A stretch of DNA of 64,000 nt from Paractinoplanes tereljensis (GTDB lineage Bacteria; Actinomycetota; Actinomycetes; Mycobacteriales; Micromonosporaceae), in assembly GCF_016862435.1 (NCBI RefSeq), contig NZ_BOMY01000022.1, positions 1-64,000 of the forward strand. Direction: 5' to 3'. How positions within the stretch are numbered: position 1 is the stretch's first letter; every line of letters begins with the position of its first letter. A program made the position numbers and the translations under genes. Shown piece by piece: positions 25,942 through 34,456 of this stretch. The notes beneath the pieces are model-generated. The model saw only the letters and a program-made list of their open reading frames with translations. It did not search any database and was not told where the DNA came from.

Positions 25942-27867
25942 TCAGCGGGAGACGTGGACGTTGACTATCGCGGTGGTGCCGTTGCGCACGGACTTGAGTG
26001 CGCGGTCGAGGGCCGGGGCCAGCTCGGCGGTGGTGGTTACGGTCTCGCCGTGCATGCCGAAGGGCTCAGCGAAGGACGACAGGGACGGCTGGGTGGACAG
26101 GTCGTTGCCGAGGAACTCGCCGGTCTGCACGGCTGCGCCCTGCGGGTAGAAGCGCAGGTGATTCATCTTCATCGAGCGGTACTCGTGGTTGTTGAAGATC
26201 ACGATGAGCAGCGGCAACCCGTTGTCCTTGGCGGCGGCCAGGGACGGGATTACCGGGTTGTAGAGGAACGCGCCGTCGCCGATGGTCAGCACGACCGGCC
26301 GGTCGGCGACGGCGAGCTTGACGCCGAGCGCCACCGCGATGCCCTGCCCGAGCCCGCCCTGCACGTAGAAGTAGGAGTCCGGCTGGGACAGCTGCAGGTG
26401 CCGCTGCACCACCCGGCTGTGCGTGATGGTTTCGTCGACGTAGACCGCGTCGTCGGCAAGCTCGCGCAGCGCGGCCACGACGTGCACCGGATCAATCCCG
26501 GCGCCTCCGGCCGTCCTGGTCCCGGCGGCCCCGGCTTGGGTCGCCGCAGCCCCAGCGACCCCGGCTTGGGCCGCCTCCACCCCAACGGCTCCGGTTTGGG
26601 CAGCCCCGGCCCCAACGACTCCGGTTTGGGCAGCCCCGACCCCAACGACCCCGGCTTGGGCAGCCCCGGCCCCGCCAGCCCCGGCCCCGCCAGCCTCGGC
26701 CCCGCCAGCCTCGGCCCCGCCAGCCCCGGCATCGGCAGCCCCGGTCCCAGCGGCTCCGGTCCTTGCGGCCTTTTCCTCGGCGGCGCGGACTGCCGCTACC
26801 TCGATCGCGTGGTGGTCGGTCACCCCGGGGCGGCCGGGTGCCTCGCCGGCCTGCGCTGCCAGCTCGCGCAACGTTGCGGCTACGCCGCCCTCCAGGTAGG
26901 CGTCGGCTCGCAGGACCTGGTAGACGATGTGCGGGCGCTGCGGCACGTCGTCGATCACCACGATCTTCGCGTGGGCCGGCTTACGTGACGGCGGGTAGAA
27001 CGGGGCCCGGCAATTGACCAGGAGGATCAGGTCGGCCGCGTCGACCCACGGTTCCAGGTCACCGCCGGCGTGCAGCGCGTGGTCGCGGGGGAAGTTCGCG
27101 CACACCGCCGAGTTGGGCTCGACTACCGGGATCTCGAACGCGGTGGCGAAGTCCACAAGCGCGTCCATGCCGTCCGCCTCCCGGCCGACCGTCTCGGTGA
27201 CGATCACCGGGTTGGCCGCCGCGCGGATGAGTTCTAGAACGGCGGCGATGTCCGATGCAGAACTCACGGTCGAGCCCTTGGTAACCACCGGCTGGACCGT
27301 TTCAGAACTCCACGGCTCCAGGAGCACCTCGAGCGGGATGTTCAGGTAGACCGGGCCGGCCGGCGCTCTAGAAGACAGCTCCATGGCTCGGGTCACCATG
27401 GTGGGCAACGTGTGCACACTCGCCGCCTGGGTGGCCCATTTCGTGAACGGCGCGGCCATCGTGTGCGGGCCGCCGACCACCGACAGGTTGCGGTACCACT
27501 GGCCACCCGGATCCGGTCCCGGCCCGTCACCATAGGTCGTCGACTCGGAGGAGGCCACCACCATCGGCACCCCGGCCAGCAGCGCGCCGTGGATGGCCAC
27601 CGAGCCCTGGAGCAGGCCGGGGCCGGCGTGCAGCAGCACCCCCTGGCCGCGCCGGGTGACCAGGCCGTAGCCGGTGGCCATGCCCACGGCCACGGTCTCG
27701 TGCGTCAGGTCGAGGTAGGAGGGGCAGGGCAGGCCGTCCCGGTGCCGGCGGGCTATCGACTCCCACACCGGCGCCCACTCCGAGCCGGGCGAGGAGAAGA
27801 TGTAGTCGACCCCGGCCGCGGCCAGGGCGTCGACGACGGCGTCGCCGCCGTCCGTACCGACAGTCAC
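25942..27867 (-). CDS. Thiamine-diphosphate-dependent enzyme with an Ala/Gly repeat insertion
   Basis: A 641-residue protein of the acetolactate synthase/benzoylformate decarboxylase superfamily. The PYR domain has DLTHETVAVGMATGYG with the cofactor-activating Glu. The central domain follows (about 190-340). The PP domain has the ThDP motif GDGAFLYNPVIPSLAAAKDN ending in NN. Without residues ~363-452 it would be about 550 residues, the normal family length. Those residues are a low-complexity insert made of 5- and 10-residue repeats. The substrate is not deducible; a 2-oxoacid decarboxylase or carboligase is likely. It overlaps the amidohydrolase gene by 4 bp. Confidence 0.85.
   Translation of the reverse strand: MTVGTDGGDAVVDALAAAGVDYIFSSPGSEWAPVWESIARRHRDGLPCPSYLDLTHETVAVGMATGYGLVTRRGQGVLLHAGPGLLQGSVAIHGALLAGVPMVVASSESTTYGDGPGPDPGGQWYRNLSVVGGPHTMAAPFTKWATQAASVHTLPTMVTRAMELSSRAPAGPVYLNIPLEVLLEPWSSETVQPVVTKGSTVSSASDIAAVLELIRAAANPVIVTETVGREADGMDALVDFATAFEIPVVEPNSAVCANFPRDHALHAGGDLEPWVDAADLILLVNCRAPFYPPSRKPAHAKIVVIDDVPQRPHIVYQVLRADAYLEGGVAATLRELAAQAGEAPGRPGVTDHHAIEVAAVRAAEEKAARTGAAGTGAADAGAGGAEAGGAEAGGAGAGGAGAAQAGVVGVGAAQTGVVGAGAAQTGAVGVEAAQAGVAGAAATQAGAAGTRTAGGAGIDPVHVVAALRELADDAVYVDETITHSRVVQRHLQLSQPDSYFYVQGGLGQGIAVALGVKLAVADRPVVLTIGDGAFLYNPVIPSLAAAKDNGLPLLIVIFNNHEYRSMKMNHLRFYPQGAAVQTGEFLGNDLSTQPSLSSFAEPFGMHGETVTTTAELAPALDRALKSVRNGTTAIVNVHVSR
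26505..26775 (-). repeat. In-frame 30-bp and 15-bp tandem repeats inside the ThDP enzyme gene
   Basis: Four to five 30-bp units encode 10-residue repeats of the type AQTGVVGAGA. They adjoin several 15-bp units encoding GGAEA or GGAGA. All keep the reading frame. The segment falls between the central and ThDP-binding domains, a natural linker. Confidence 0.82.
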
Positions 27868-28778
27868 TTCGCCGGCTCAGCAGGCGAGGGCGACGGCGAC
27901 GGCGACGGCGAGGGCGAGGGCGAGGTGATCGGCCAGTCCAGGCACTCGCAGATGCCCCGGCCCATGATCCACTCCAGCTCTTCGGGGGTGAAGTCGAAGT
28001 GCTTGGTGAACTGCTCGATGGTCTCGACGTAACTGAGCCCGTGGCCGAGCAGCCGGGTGATGTCGGTGCCCCAGAAACAGCGTTCCGGCCCCATCTTGTC
28101 GACCATTTCCCGTACGTACTTCTCGATGTTGAGGTTGGGGAAGGGTTGGGTCGAATAGCCGGGCAACGCCGAGACCTTGACGTAGATGTTGGGGTGTTCG
28201 TAGAGGTCAGCGGTCTCCTGCACCCAGTAACCGATGGCGTCGTCGACGCAGCGAGCCATGATGCCCATGTGGTCGATAATGATCTTCAGGCCGGGGTGGC
28301 GTCCGGCGATCTGGCCGAGTTCGGCCTTCCACACCGGCGCGTGCACCATGGTGGGGATGTTCAGTTCCTCGGCGATCGGCCAATACCAGTCGTTGGTGCC
28401 GTCGATCATCCAGTTCCGGTCCTGCGGGCGGTGGAAGGTCAGCCGAGTGCCCTTGATGTGCGGATTCTGCGCGAAGTCGCGCAACATCGCCGTACCCTCC
28501 TCGGGTTTGTTCTGCGGAATGCGCGCCATGATTCCGAAGCGTTCCGGGTACGCCTCGCAGGCCTCCAGGGCGTAATCAATCCGGTTGCCCTCCCACGACG
28601 GCGGAAGAATGAGCGCCCGGTTGACGCCGGCCTCGTCCATCAGCTGAAGGCATTCCTCATAGCTGAACGGGTCCTCGCGGTGACCGTTGAGACGGATCCG
28701 CTCGCGGGCCCCGGGGACCCACGGGCGGTCCGGGGTCTCCTCCTTCCAGATGTGCACCTGGGAGTCGACGACGAACAT
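27864..28778 (-). CDS. Amidohydrolase-2 family protein
   Basis: A 304-residue TIM-barrel protein. The chosen ATG (MFVVDSQVHIWKEE) follows an AAGGAAGAG ribosome site. QVHIW is the first metal motif, in which amidohydrolases usually have HxH and this subgroup QxH. MVHAPVW, IIDHMGIMA and FWGTDITRL supply the later His and Asp positions. Relatives include lactonases and decarboxylases such as ACMSD and 5-carboxyvanillate decarboxylase. The C terminus carries an (SP)8-type tail from a hexanucleotide repeat. It overlaps the ThDP enzyme start by 4 bp, so a coupled pathway is likely. Confidence 0.85.
   Translation of the reverse strand: MFVVDSQVHIWKEETPDRPWVPGARERIRLNGHREDPFSYEECLQLMDEAGVNRALILPPSWEGNRIDYALEACEAYPERFGIMARIPQNKPEEGTAMLRDFAQNPHIKGTRLTFHRPQDRNWMIDGTNDWYWPIAEELNIPTMVHAPVWKAELGQIAGRHPGLKIIIDHMGIMARCVDDAIGYWVQETADLYEHPNIYVKVSALPGYSTQPFPNLNIEKYVREMVDKMGPERCFWGTDITRLLGHGLSYVETIEQFTKHFDFTPEELEWIMGRGICECLDWPITSPSPSPSPSPSPSPAEPAK
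27883..27924. repeat. Hexanucleotide repeat encoding a Ser-Pro tail
   Basis: Seven units of GGCGAG or GGCGAC occur on the plus strand. On the coding strand they give about eight Ser-Pro dipeptides at the C terminus of the amidohydrolase. Confidence 0.85.
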
Positions 28779-28892
28779 GGGCTCTTCCTTCCTCTGCCGG
28801 CCGGTCCCGGCCGGTTGGATTTCGACGCTAAATGGAGGAACACCGGCCAAGAAGCCTCTGGCGTGCAAGCGGTTGTTGCACGAATGTGGGGG

Positions 28893-30098
28893 TCAGCGCC
28901 CGTCGAGCACATTCACCACGTGCTCGGCAATGGCCATGCTGGAAGTCGCGGCCGGCGAGGGCGCATTGCGGACGGCCGTAACGGCGCCGAGCCGGTGAAT
29001 GCGGAAGTCGTCGACCAGGCTGCCGTCCCGGTCCAGGGCCTGGGCCCGCACGCCGGCACCGGCGCGGACGACGTCACCGACGCCGATCTCCGGGACGTAG
29101 CGGCGGGCCGCTTTCATGTAGGCCCGTTTGGAGAACGAGCCGTACATTTCCCGAATACCGGTGCGCCAATGCCGGCCGGCCATCTTCCAGGTGCCCGGCC
29201 AGCCGGCGATACCGCCGAGGTCGCGCAGCGAGAAATCGCCGAGCCGATAGCCCTCGCGCGCGGTGGCCAGGACCGCGTTGGGTCCGACCTCGACGGAACC
29301 GTCGACCCGCCGGGTGAAATGGACCCCCAAAAACGGATAACGAGGATCCGGTACGGGATAAATGAGCCCGCGAATCATGTGCGTCTTCGCCGGGATGACC
29401 CGCATGTACTCACCGCGGAACGGAATGATCCGCGGTTCGGCGGCATCCCCGGCGAGCCGGGCCACCAGATCGCTCTGAATGCCGGCGCAGACGATCAGCT
29501 CGTCGACGGTGACCTCACCGGCCGCCGACGAGACGGTCAGGCCTCCGCCGCTCTCGCGCACCTCACGGACCGCGAAATTGAACCGGATCTCTCCCCCGGC
29601 CGCCTCGATGTCATCGGCGAAACTTCGGCTTATCCGCACGTAATCCGTGATCGCGGTCTTCGGCGAATAGAGCGCGGCCAGCCCGGTGGCGTGCGGCTCC
29701 AGGTCGCGAATTTCCTCGGCTCCGACCCGTCGCAGTCCCGGCACCAGGTTGATCCCGGCCCGGGCGGCGAGCGCGTCCAGCCGGGTCACGTCGTCCGGGG
29801 TGACCGCTACGACCAGTTTCCCGCACTCGTCGTACGGCAGCTTCCGATCGTTGCAGTACTCCCGCAGCATCGCACCGCCACGCGTACACAACAGTGCTTT
29901 GAGGCTTCCGGGCTGGTAGTAGATCCCGGCGTGCACAACTCCAGAATTGTGGCCGGTCTGATGTGCCGCGACGTGGTCTTCCTTCTCCATCACCACGACC
30001 CGAGTTCCAGAACGCCGCCGGGTGAGTTCTCGTCCGATCGCCAGCCCGACGATGCCGGCGCCGACGATCCCGATGGTGCGATCGGCCACCGGGCTCAT
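28893..30098 (-). CDS. lhgO: FAD-dependent L-2-hydroxyglutarate oxidase-like protein
   Basis: A 401-residue flavoprotein starting MSPVADRTIGIVGAGIVGLA, an N-terminal dinucleotide-binding motif GxGxxG. AAHQTGHNSGVVHAGIYY is highly typical of LhgO/L2HGDH. VPDPRYPFLGVHFTRRVDG and a C-terminal substrate/FAD segment follow. LhgO oxidises L-2-hydroxyglutarate to 2-oxoglutarate and passes electrons to quinone or oxygen. The next gene upstream is an aldehyde dehydrogenase, overlapping by 4 bp; a glutarate-type side route is possible but not shown. Confidence 0.88.
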   Translation of the reverse strand: MSPVADRTIGIVGAGIVGLAIGRELTRRRSGTRVVVMEKEDHVAAHQTGHNSGVVHAGIYYQPGSLKALLCTRGGAMLREYCNDRKLPYDECGKLVVAVTPDDVTRLDALAARAGINLVPGLRRVGAEEIRDLEPHATGLAALYSPKTAITDYVRISRSFADDIEAAGGEIRFNFAVREVRESGGGLTVSSAAGEVTVDELIVCAGIQSDLVARLAGDAAEPRIIPFRGEYMRVIPAKTHMIRGLIYPVPDPRYPFLGVHFTRRVDGSVEVGPNAVLATAREGYRLGDFSLRDLGGIAGWPGTWKMAGRHWRTGIREMYGSFSKRAYMKAARRYVPEIGVGDVVRAGAGVRAQALDRDGSLVDDFRIHRLGAVTAVRNAPSPAATSSMAIAEHVVNVLDGR

Positions 30099-31546
30099 CG
30101 CCCGAAGTGGATGGCGACGGACTTGACCCGGGTGTAGAAGTGCAGTGCCTCGGTGCCCTGCTCCTTGAACGCCGACCCGGAGTCCTTGAAGCCGCCGAAC
30201 GGATGGTGCACGTCCCAGCCCGAGGTGGTGGTGTTGACCGCGATCTGCCCGCAGTCGACCTCGTCGGCGAACCGGTAAGCGGCCTCCAGGCTGTCGCTGA
30301 ACAGCGCCGCGGCCAGCCCGTAGGCGGAGTCGTTGACCAGCTCGATCGCCTCGTCCAGCCCGTCGAACGCGCGAACCACCACGACCGGCCCGAACACCTC
30401 GTCGCGCCAGATGTCCATCTCGCCGGTGACGTCGGTCAGGATCGTCGGGTTCACGTAGCAGCCGTGCGCGAGGTCGCCGGCCGGGGCGTCGCCGCCCAGC
30501 TCGACCCGGGCGCCCTGCTTGATCGCGGCACCGATGTGCCGCAGCACCCCGTCCTGCTGGTTGCGGCTGACCAGCGGCCCGACGTTGGTGGCGGCGTCCG
30601 GTCCCGGACCGAGCCGCAGCGCGGCAACGCGTGACCGCAGCTCGGCCAGGAAAGGATCGTGCACGGCCCGGTCGACCAGCACCCGGCTGGTGGCCGTGCA
30701 GCGCTGCCCGGCCTGTGCGAACGCCGCGGCGACCACGGCGCTGGCGGCGGCCGCGAGGTCGGCCCCGGCGAGCACCACGGAAGCGTTCTTTCCCCCGAGC
30801 TCGGCCTGGAAACGCACGTTGCGCGGCGCGACCCGGGCCCGCAGCCGCTCCCCCACCTCGTTGCTGCCGGTGAAGGTGAGCGCGGCGATCCTCGGATCGT
30901 CGAGCAGCGCGTCGGAGATCTCCGAGGTGCGGCCGGTGACGACGTTGAGCACGCCGGCCGGCAGGCCCGCGTCGTGCAAGGCGCGAGCGAGATAGAGCGC
31001 CGAGGTCGGTGTCTCGGACGCCGGTTTGAGAACCACCGCGTTGCCGGCCGAGAGCGCCGGCGCCAGCTTCCGGGCCGGGGTGATCAGCGGGTCGTTCCAG
31101 GGTGTGATGGCCAGAACCACGCCGATCGGTTCCCGCTGGAACGAGGTGCGGGTGTCCGGGCGTACGTCGTGGACGAGTGACCCGTACGCCTCCCGGGCGT
31201 GCCCCGCGTAGTACTCGAAGAAGTCGGCGGCCTTCTCGACCTCGACCCGCGCTTCGGCGAGGGTCTTGCCGTTCTCGGTGACCACGCCGAGCGCGATCTC
31301 GGCCGACCGCACCCGCAGCAGCTCGGCCGCCTTGGCCAGGATCTTGGCCCGGGCCAGGGCCGGAGTGCGCCGCCAGGCCGAAAACCCGGCCGCGGCCGCG
31401 GCATAAAGCCCATTTACCTGTACGGCGGTGAGCGCCGGAACCCGGACCACCGGCTGCCGCACGTCCACCGGGTCGAACACGTCCACCCACGTCTCGGACC
31501 CAGTCCACTCGCCGCCGGCCAGTGTCTCCATGGTTCGCACGAACAT
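30095..31546 (-). CDS. NAD(P)-dependent aldehyde dehydrogenase
   Basis: A 483-residue enzyme of normal family length. The ATG at 31546 has GAGGAG five bases upstream. The catalytic Cys is in QAGQRCTATSR and the general-base Glu in ELGGKNAS. The GxxxxG cofactor turn is in FTGSNEVGERL, and EVFGPVVVV closes the catalytic domain. It is the first gene of a pair with the LhgO-like gene. The substrate is probably a semialdehyde or aromatic aldehyde. Confidence 0.92.
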   Translation of the reverse strand: MFVRTMETLAGGEWTGSETWVDVFDPVDVRQPVVRVPALTAVQVNGLYAAAAAGFSAWRRTPALARAKILAKAAELLRVRSAEIALGVVTENGKTLAEARVEVEKAADFFEYYAGHAREAYGSLVHDVRPDTRTSFQREPIGVVLAITPWNDPLITPARKLAPALSAGNAVVLKPASETPTSALYLARALHDAGLPAGVLNVVTGRTSEISDALLDDPRIAALTFTGSNEVGERLRARVAPRNVRFQAELGGKNASVVLAGADLAAAASAVVAAAFAQAGQRCTATSRVLVDRAVHDPFLAELRSRVAALRLGPGPDAATNVGPLVSRNQQDGVLRHIGAAIKQGARVELGGDAPAGDLAHGCYVNPTILTDVTGEMDIWRDEVFGPVVVVRAFDGLDEAIELVNDSAYGLAAALFSDSLEAAYRFADEVDCGQIAVNTTTSGWDVHHPFGGFKDSGSAFKEQGTEALHFYTRVKSVAIHFGR

Positions 31547-31707
31547 CACCACTCCTCGGATCGCACCCTGGCCAGATATTAGAAAGAAGAATGGTGGTCA
31601 ACAACGCGCTCAGCGGCATGCATTGCTTGCACCGCGCGCACTGAAGACGACCGGCGAAATCTGATGGAATGCGGGCGAAAACCGATCGAGGACGCCTGGA
31701 GGATCTC

Positions 31708-31998
31708 GTGCCGTACGCGGTGATCGCACACTACCGATGCCTGGACGAGGAGGCCGCCCTGATCCGGGAAGCCCTGCTCAGCATGCGTGAGCACACCCGG
31801 CGCGAACCGGGCAACCTGGCCTACGAGGTGCACGCCGAGGAAAGCGCCGACCCACCCGCGTTCATTCTCTACGAGCAGTACACCGACCGAGCCGCATTCG
31901 ACGCCCACGCCGCCTCAGACCACTTCGAAAAACACATTCTCGGCACAGTCCGCCCACGCCTGATCGACCGCACGGTGTACTTCGCCGAGACACTCTGA
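31708..31998 (+). CDS. ABM-domain monooxygenase-like protein
   Basis: A 96-residue protein. The GTG start (VPYAVIAHYRC) has a GGAGG site 6 bp upstream. It is a dimeric alpha-beta ferredoxin-like (ABM) fold: EHTRREPGNLAYEVHAEE, then FILYEQYTDRAAFDAHAASD with conserved His, typical of YgiN/quinol monooxygenases. These act on quinols or small aromatics. It is divergent from the aldehyde dehydrogenase operon. Confidence 0.86.
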   Translation: MPYAVIAHYRCLDEEAALIREALLSMREHTRREPGNLAYEVHAEESADPPAFILYEQYTDRAAFDAHAASDHFEKHILGTVRPRLIDRTVYFAETL

Positions 31999-32083
31999 CC
32001 GCCCGCCGCCCGCCACGGGGCGCGGGGACCGTCGGGCGATGTGGGGCCGCGGGGCGGGCCCCGCGGCCGGTAGGTTCGCGGCT

Positions 32084-32830
32084 ATGGCTGAGATCGCCGG
32101 GCTGGAAGCCGAGGGATACGTCGTTCTGCCGGGGGTGCTCTCCGCGGAGCAGTTGGCCGCGGCCGGGCGGCACGCGGATGACCTGCTCGGCGGGGTCGGC
32201 TGGAGTGACAACGACTTCGACGGGCGGCGGACCCGGCGGGTCTATTCGCTGCTGAGCCGGGCCGGCGCCTTCGAACCGTTGCTGACTCACCCCGAGGTGC
32301 ATCGCCTGGTCACCGCGCGCCTGGGCCAGGCATACCAGTTCGGCATGCTGTTTCTCTCCGCTGTCGATCCGGGGCAGGGTTCGCAGGCGCCGCACTTCGA
32401 CGCGGGGGTCTACCCGCTTCCCCGCGAGATCGAGGCCGAGACCAACGTCATCTGGGCGCTCGACGACTTCACCGTCGACAACGGCGCCACCCTGATCGCT
32501 CCCGGCAGCCACCGCTGGCCGGCCGAACGCCGGCCGCGACCGGACGAGCTGGTCCCGGCCGTGATGCCGGCCGGGAGTGCGCTCGTCTACAGCGGCCGCC
32601 TGTGGCACGCGGCCGGTCACAACCGGGCCGAGACCACCCGGCGCGCCCTGATCTGCGAGCACGTCCTGCCCTGGCTGCGCCCGGCCGACAACCACATCCT
32701 GGCCACCGGGTTCGACCAGCTCCGCAGCCTCAGCCCGGAACTTCGGCGCCTCGCCGGGGTAGCGCCCGCGAGCGACTACCTCGGCTTCGTCGGCGGTCAG
32801 GATCCCGAGCAGTGGCTGCTCTCGCACTAG
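32084..32830 (+). CDS. Phytanoyl-CoA dioxygenase (PhyH)-family protein
   Basis: A 248-residue Fe(II)/2-oxoglutarate dioxygenase-fold protein. MAEIAGLEAEGYVVLPGVLS is a typical start. Metal ligands are HFDAG (HxD) and the distal His in GRLWHAAGH; an Arg for 2-oxoglutarate follows in ETTRRALI. Its TAG stop is formed from TA of the target site plus the first G of the fold-back element at 32830. Without the insertion the frame would read on past this point, so the present C terminus is set by the element. Confidence 0.85.
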   Translation: MAEIAGLEAEGYVVLPGVLSAEQLAAAGRHADDLLGGVGWSDNDFDGRRTRRVYSLLSRAGAFEPLLTHPEVHRLVTARLGQAYQFGMLFLSAVDPGQGSQAPHFDAGVYPLPREIEAETNVIWALDDFTVDNGATLIAPGSHRWPAERRPRPDELVPAVMPAGSALVYSGRLWHAAGHNRAETTRRALICEHVLPWLRPADNHILATGFDQLRSLSPELRRLAGVAPASDYLGFVGGQDPEQWLLSH

Positions 32831-32992
32831 GGCTTATCTGGTGGATCACGTGGGAGCGAGGCGAGGTCCAGGTCGTGGCTGGCGTCGGCCGCAGGGCGGT
32901 CTCATACCGGTGTTGTATGAGGCCGTTCTGCGGACGTCGTCAGGCGCGGGCTGGGCCACGCCGCAGCCCCGCGTGATCCACCAGATAAGCCC
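32830..32992. mobile_element. 163-bp fold-back MITE-like element with TA target duplication
   Basis: Perfect 21-bp terminal inverted repeats (32830-32850 and 32972-32992) begin GGGCTTATCTGGTGGATCAC. TA flanks each end (32828-32829 and 32993-32994). An inner stem, 32889-32907 with 32915-32933, pairs with 3 mismatches around a 7-nt loop. Outer and inner stems share one dyad axis, so the whole element folds into one long hairpin. There is no transposase. TA duplication suggests mobilisation by an IS630/Tc1-type enzyme. It also separates two convergent genes and could terminate both. Confidence 0.85.
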
Positions 32993-34014
32993 TATAGTTC
33001 GTTGCCCCAGCACATGCGGGCTACGGTCTCGACGTGGATCAGCTTGCGTTTCTGATCCTCTACGCCGATCGACGGGCCGCCGGCCACCGGTTCGAACCCG
33101 GCCGCCGGGCTGACCGCCACGTCGTCCAGGTCGCGGATCTCGAAGGCGGCGTCCATCCGGTCCATGATGGCGTCGATGTCCTCGAGTTCTACAACTCTCG
33201 GGTCGACGATGCCTAGACAGACGTCCTTGGTGGCAGGAACGGCCCGCAAGAGTTCTAGTTCCTCGGCCGCACCGTTGTAGAACGGTAGGAGCCACCGATC
33301 TACCGGCAGGTCGGCAAACAACCGTGCCGCGACGGCCGCGTCGACCGTCCGGGGCGCCGAGGTGGCCGGGCACAGCCCGATCCGCACGTCGTCGGCTTTC
33401 GCCAAGGGCAACGCCAGCGAGTCGATCGCGATCGCGTCATCCAGCGACAGGCCCGGCAGCGGTTCGCCGCCCAGCGCCGCCGCATAGAGGTGGTTGTCGA
33501 GCTGGATATAGCGCACGCCGCGCGCCAGGATCGCCTCGATCTCGTCCCGGATCAGCACCGCGAGAGCCTCGCCCAACTCGCGGGCGCTGCCGAACGGCGA
33601 CCCGGCCGACGGGTCAAAGGTCAGCGCGGCGAGGAAGGCCGGCGAAGGAAGAGTGGCCTTGGCCGGAATCACGGTCAACCCCGCCACCGCGGCAACGTCA
33701 TCAGCCACCAGCGACGCATGTGGCTTCAACTCATCAACCGCAACCCACGCGCCATGTTCGGCCGGGCGGAAGCCGGTCACCGCGTTGAACACCGCTGAGC
33801 GGAGGTCGGCTCGGCGGAACTCGCCGTCGGTTACCGCGCTCAGGCTCAGCTTGCGCTGCGTACGTACGGCTTCGGCTATGGCCTGGTCCTCTACGGCCCG
33901 CAGGTCTTCCGCGGAGATTTCGCCGGTGGCGCGGCGGCGCCGGGCCTCCAGCAGCTCGGCCGGGCGCACCAGGCTGCCGTGGTGGTCAATCCGGAATTTG
34001 TAAGTGTCAGCCAT
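32992..34014 (-). CDS. MetE-like (cobalamin-independent methionine synthase C-domain) protein with altered zinc site
   Basis: A 340-residue TIM-barrel protein. FRIDHHGSLVRPAELLEARR matches the start of MetE-like methyltransferases. Zinc-ligand positions deviate: IQLDEP reads IQLDNH, the HxC motif reads GLC, and the closing SPQCGF reads SPAAGF. It may therefore not be a zinc-dependent thiol methyltransferase and may have a new role in the aromatic operon, of which it is the last gene. Its start overlaps the GlcG/HbpS gene by 8 bp. Its TAG stop abuts the fold-back element. Confidence 0.8.
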   Translation of the reverse strand: MADTYKFRIDHHGSLVRPAELLEARRRRATGEISAEDLRAVEDQAIAEAVRTQRKLSLSAVTDGEFRRADLRSAVFNAVTGFRPAEHGAWVAVDELKPHASLVADDVAAVAGLTVIPAKATLPSPAFLAALTFDPSAGSPFGSARELGEALAVLIRDEIEAILARGVRYIQLDNHLYAAALGGEPLPGLSLDDAIAIDSLALPLAKADDVRIGLCPATSAPRTVDAAVAARLFADLPVDRWLLPFYNGAAEELELLRAVPATKDVCLGIVDPRVVELEDIDAIMDRMDAAFEIRDLDDVAVSPAAGFEPVAGGPSIGVEDQKRKLIHVETVARMCWGNEL

Positions 34015-34456
34015 CTTTGCGGGCACCTCCCCATGCCGCGAACTGCAACTCATAACCCAGCGTGCCCAGCACCTCGTCGCAGACCTGCTGGTCCTCGTCG
34101 CCGGTGCCGCCGGAGATGCCGAGGCCGCCGAGGATTTCGCCGTCGCGCTTGATGGTTACGCCGCCCTCGGTCGCCACGATCGGCTGGGCGCCCATGGTGG
34201 ACAGCGAGGCGAAGAAGCCGGGGTTGCTCTCGGCCCAGGCCTTGAGCATCTTGGTCGGGCGTTCCATCACGGCGCTGCTGTAGGCCTTGGCGATGGCGAT
34301 GTTGGGGGTCAGCGGTCGCGCGCCGTCGGAGCGCTTCACCACCAGCAGGAAACCGCCGGCGTCGACGACCGCGATACTCAGGGCCTTGCCGAGGGCGGCG
34401 CCCGCCTTCTGGCAGGCGGCGACGATCTCGTCAGCCTCGGCCGATGCGAGCTTCAT
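34007..34456 (-). CDS. GlcG/HbpS-family protein
   Basis: A 149-residue protein with ALSIAVVDAGGFLLVVKRSD near residue 25, KAYSSAVMERPT, and the Gly-rich ending GEILGGLGISGGTGDEDQQV, all typical of the family. HbpS from Streptomyces binds haem and interacts with a sensor kinase. GlcG-like members occur in many catabolic operons with unclear function. There is no signal peptide here. It overlaps neighbours on both sides. Confidence 0.88.
   Translation of the reverse strand: MKLASAEADEIVAACQKAGAALGKALSIAVVDAGGFLLVVKRSDGARPLTPNIAIAKAYSSAVMERPTKMLKAWAESNPGFFASLSTMGAQPIVATEGGVTIKRDGEILGGLGISGGTGDEDQQVCDEVLGTLGYELQFAAWGGARKDG

Noticed and set aside
34007-34456. HbpS-like protein as a secreted haem sensor for a nearby kinase
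   Set aside because: There is no signal peptide and no SenS-type kinase adjacent; the gene lies within a catabolic operon.
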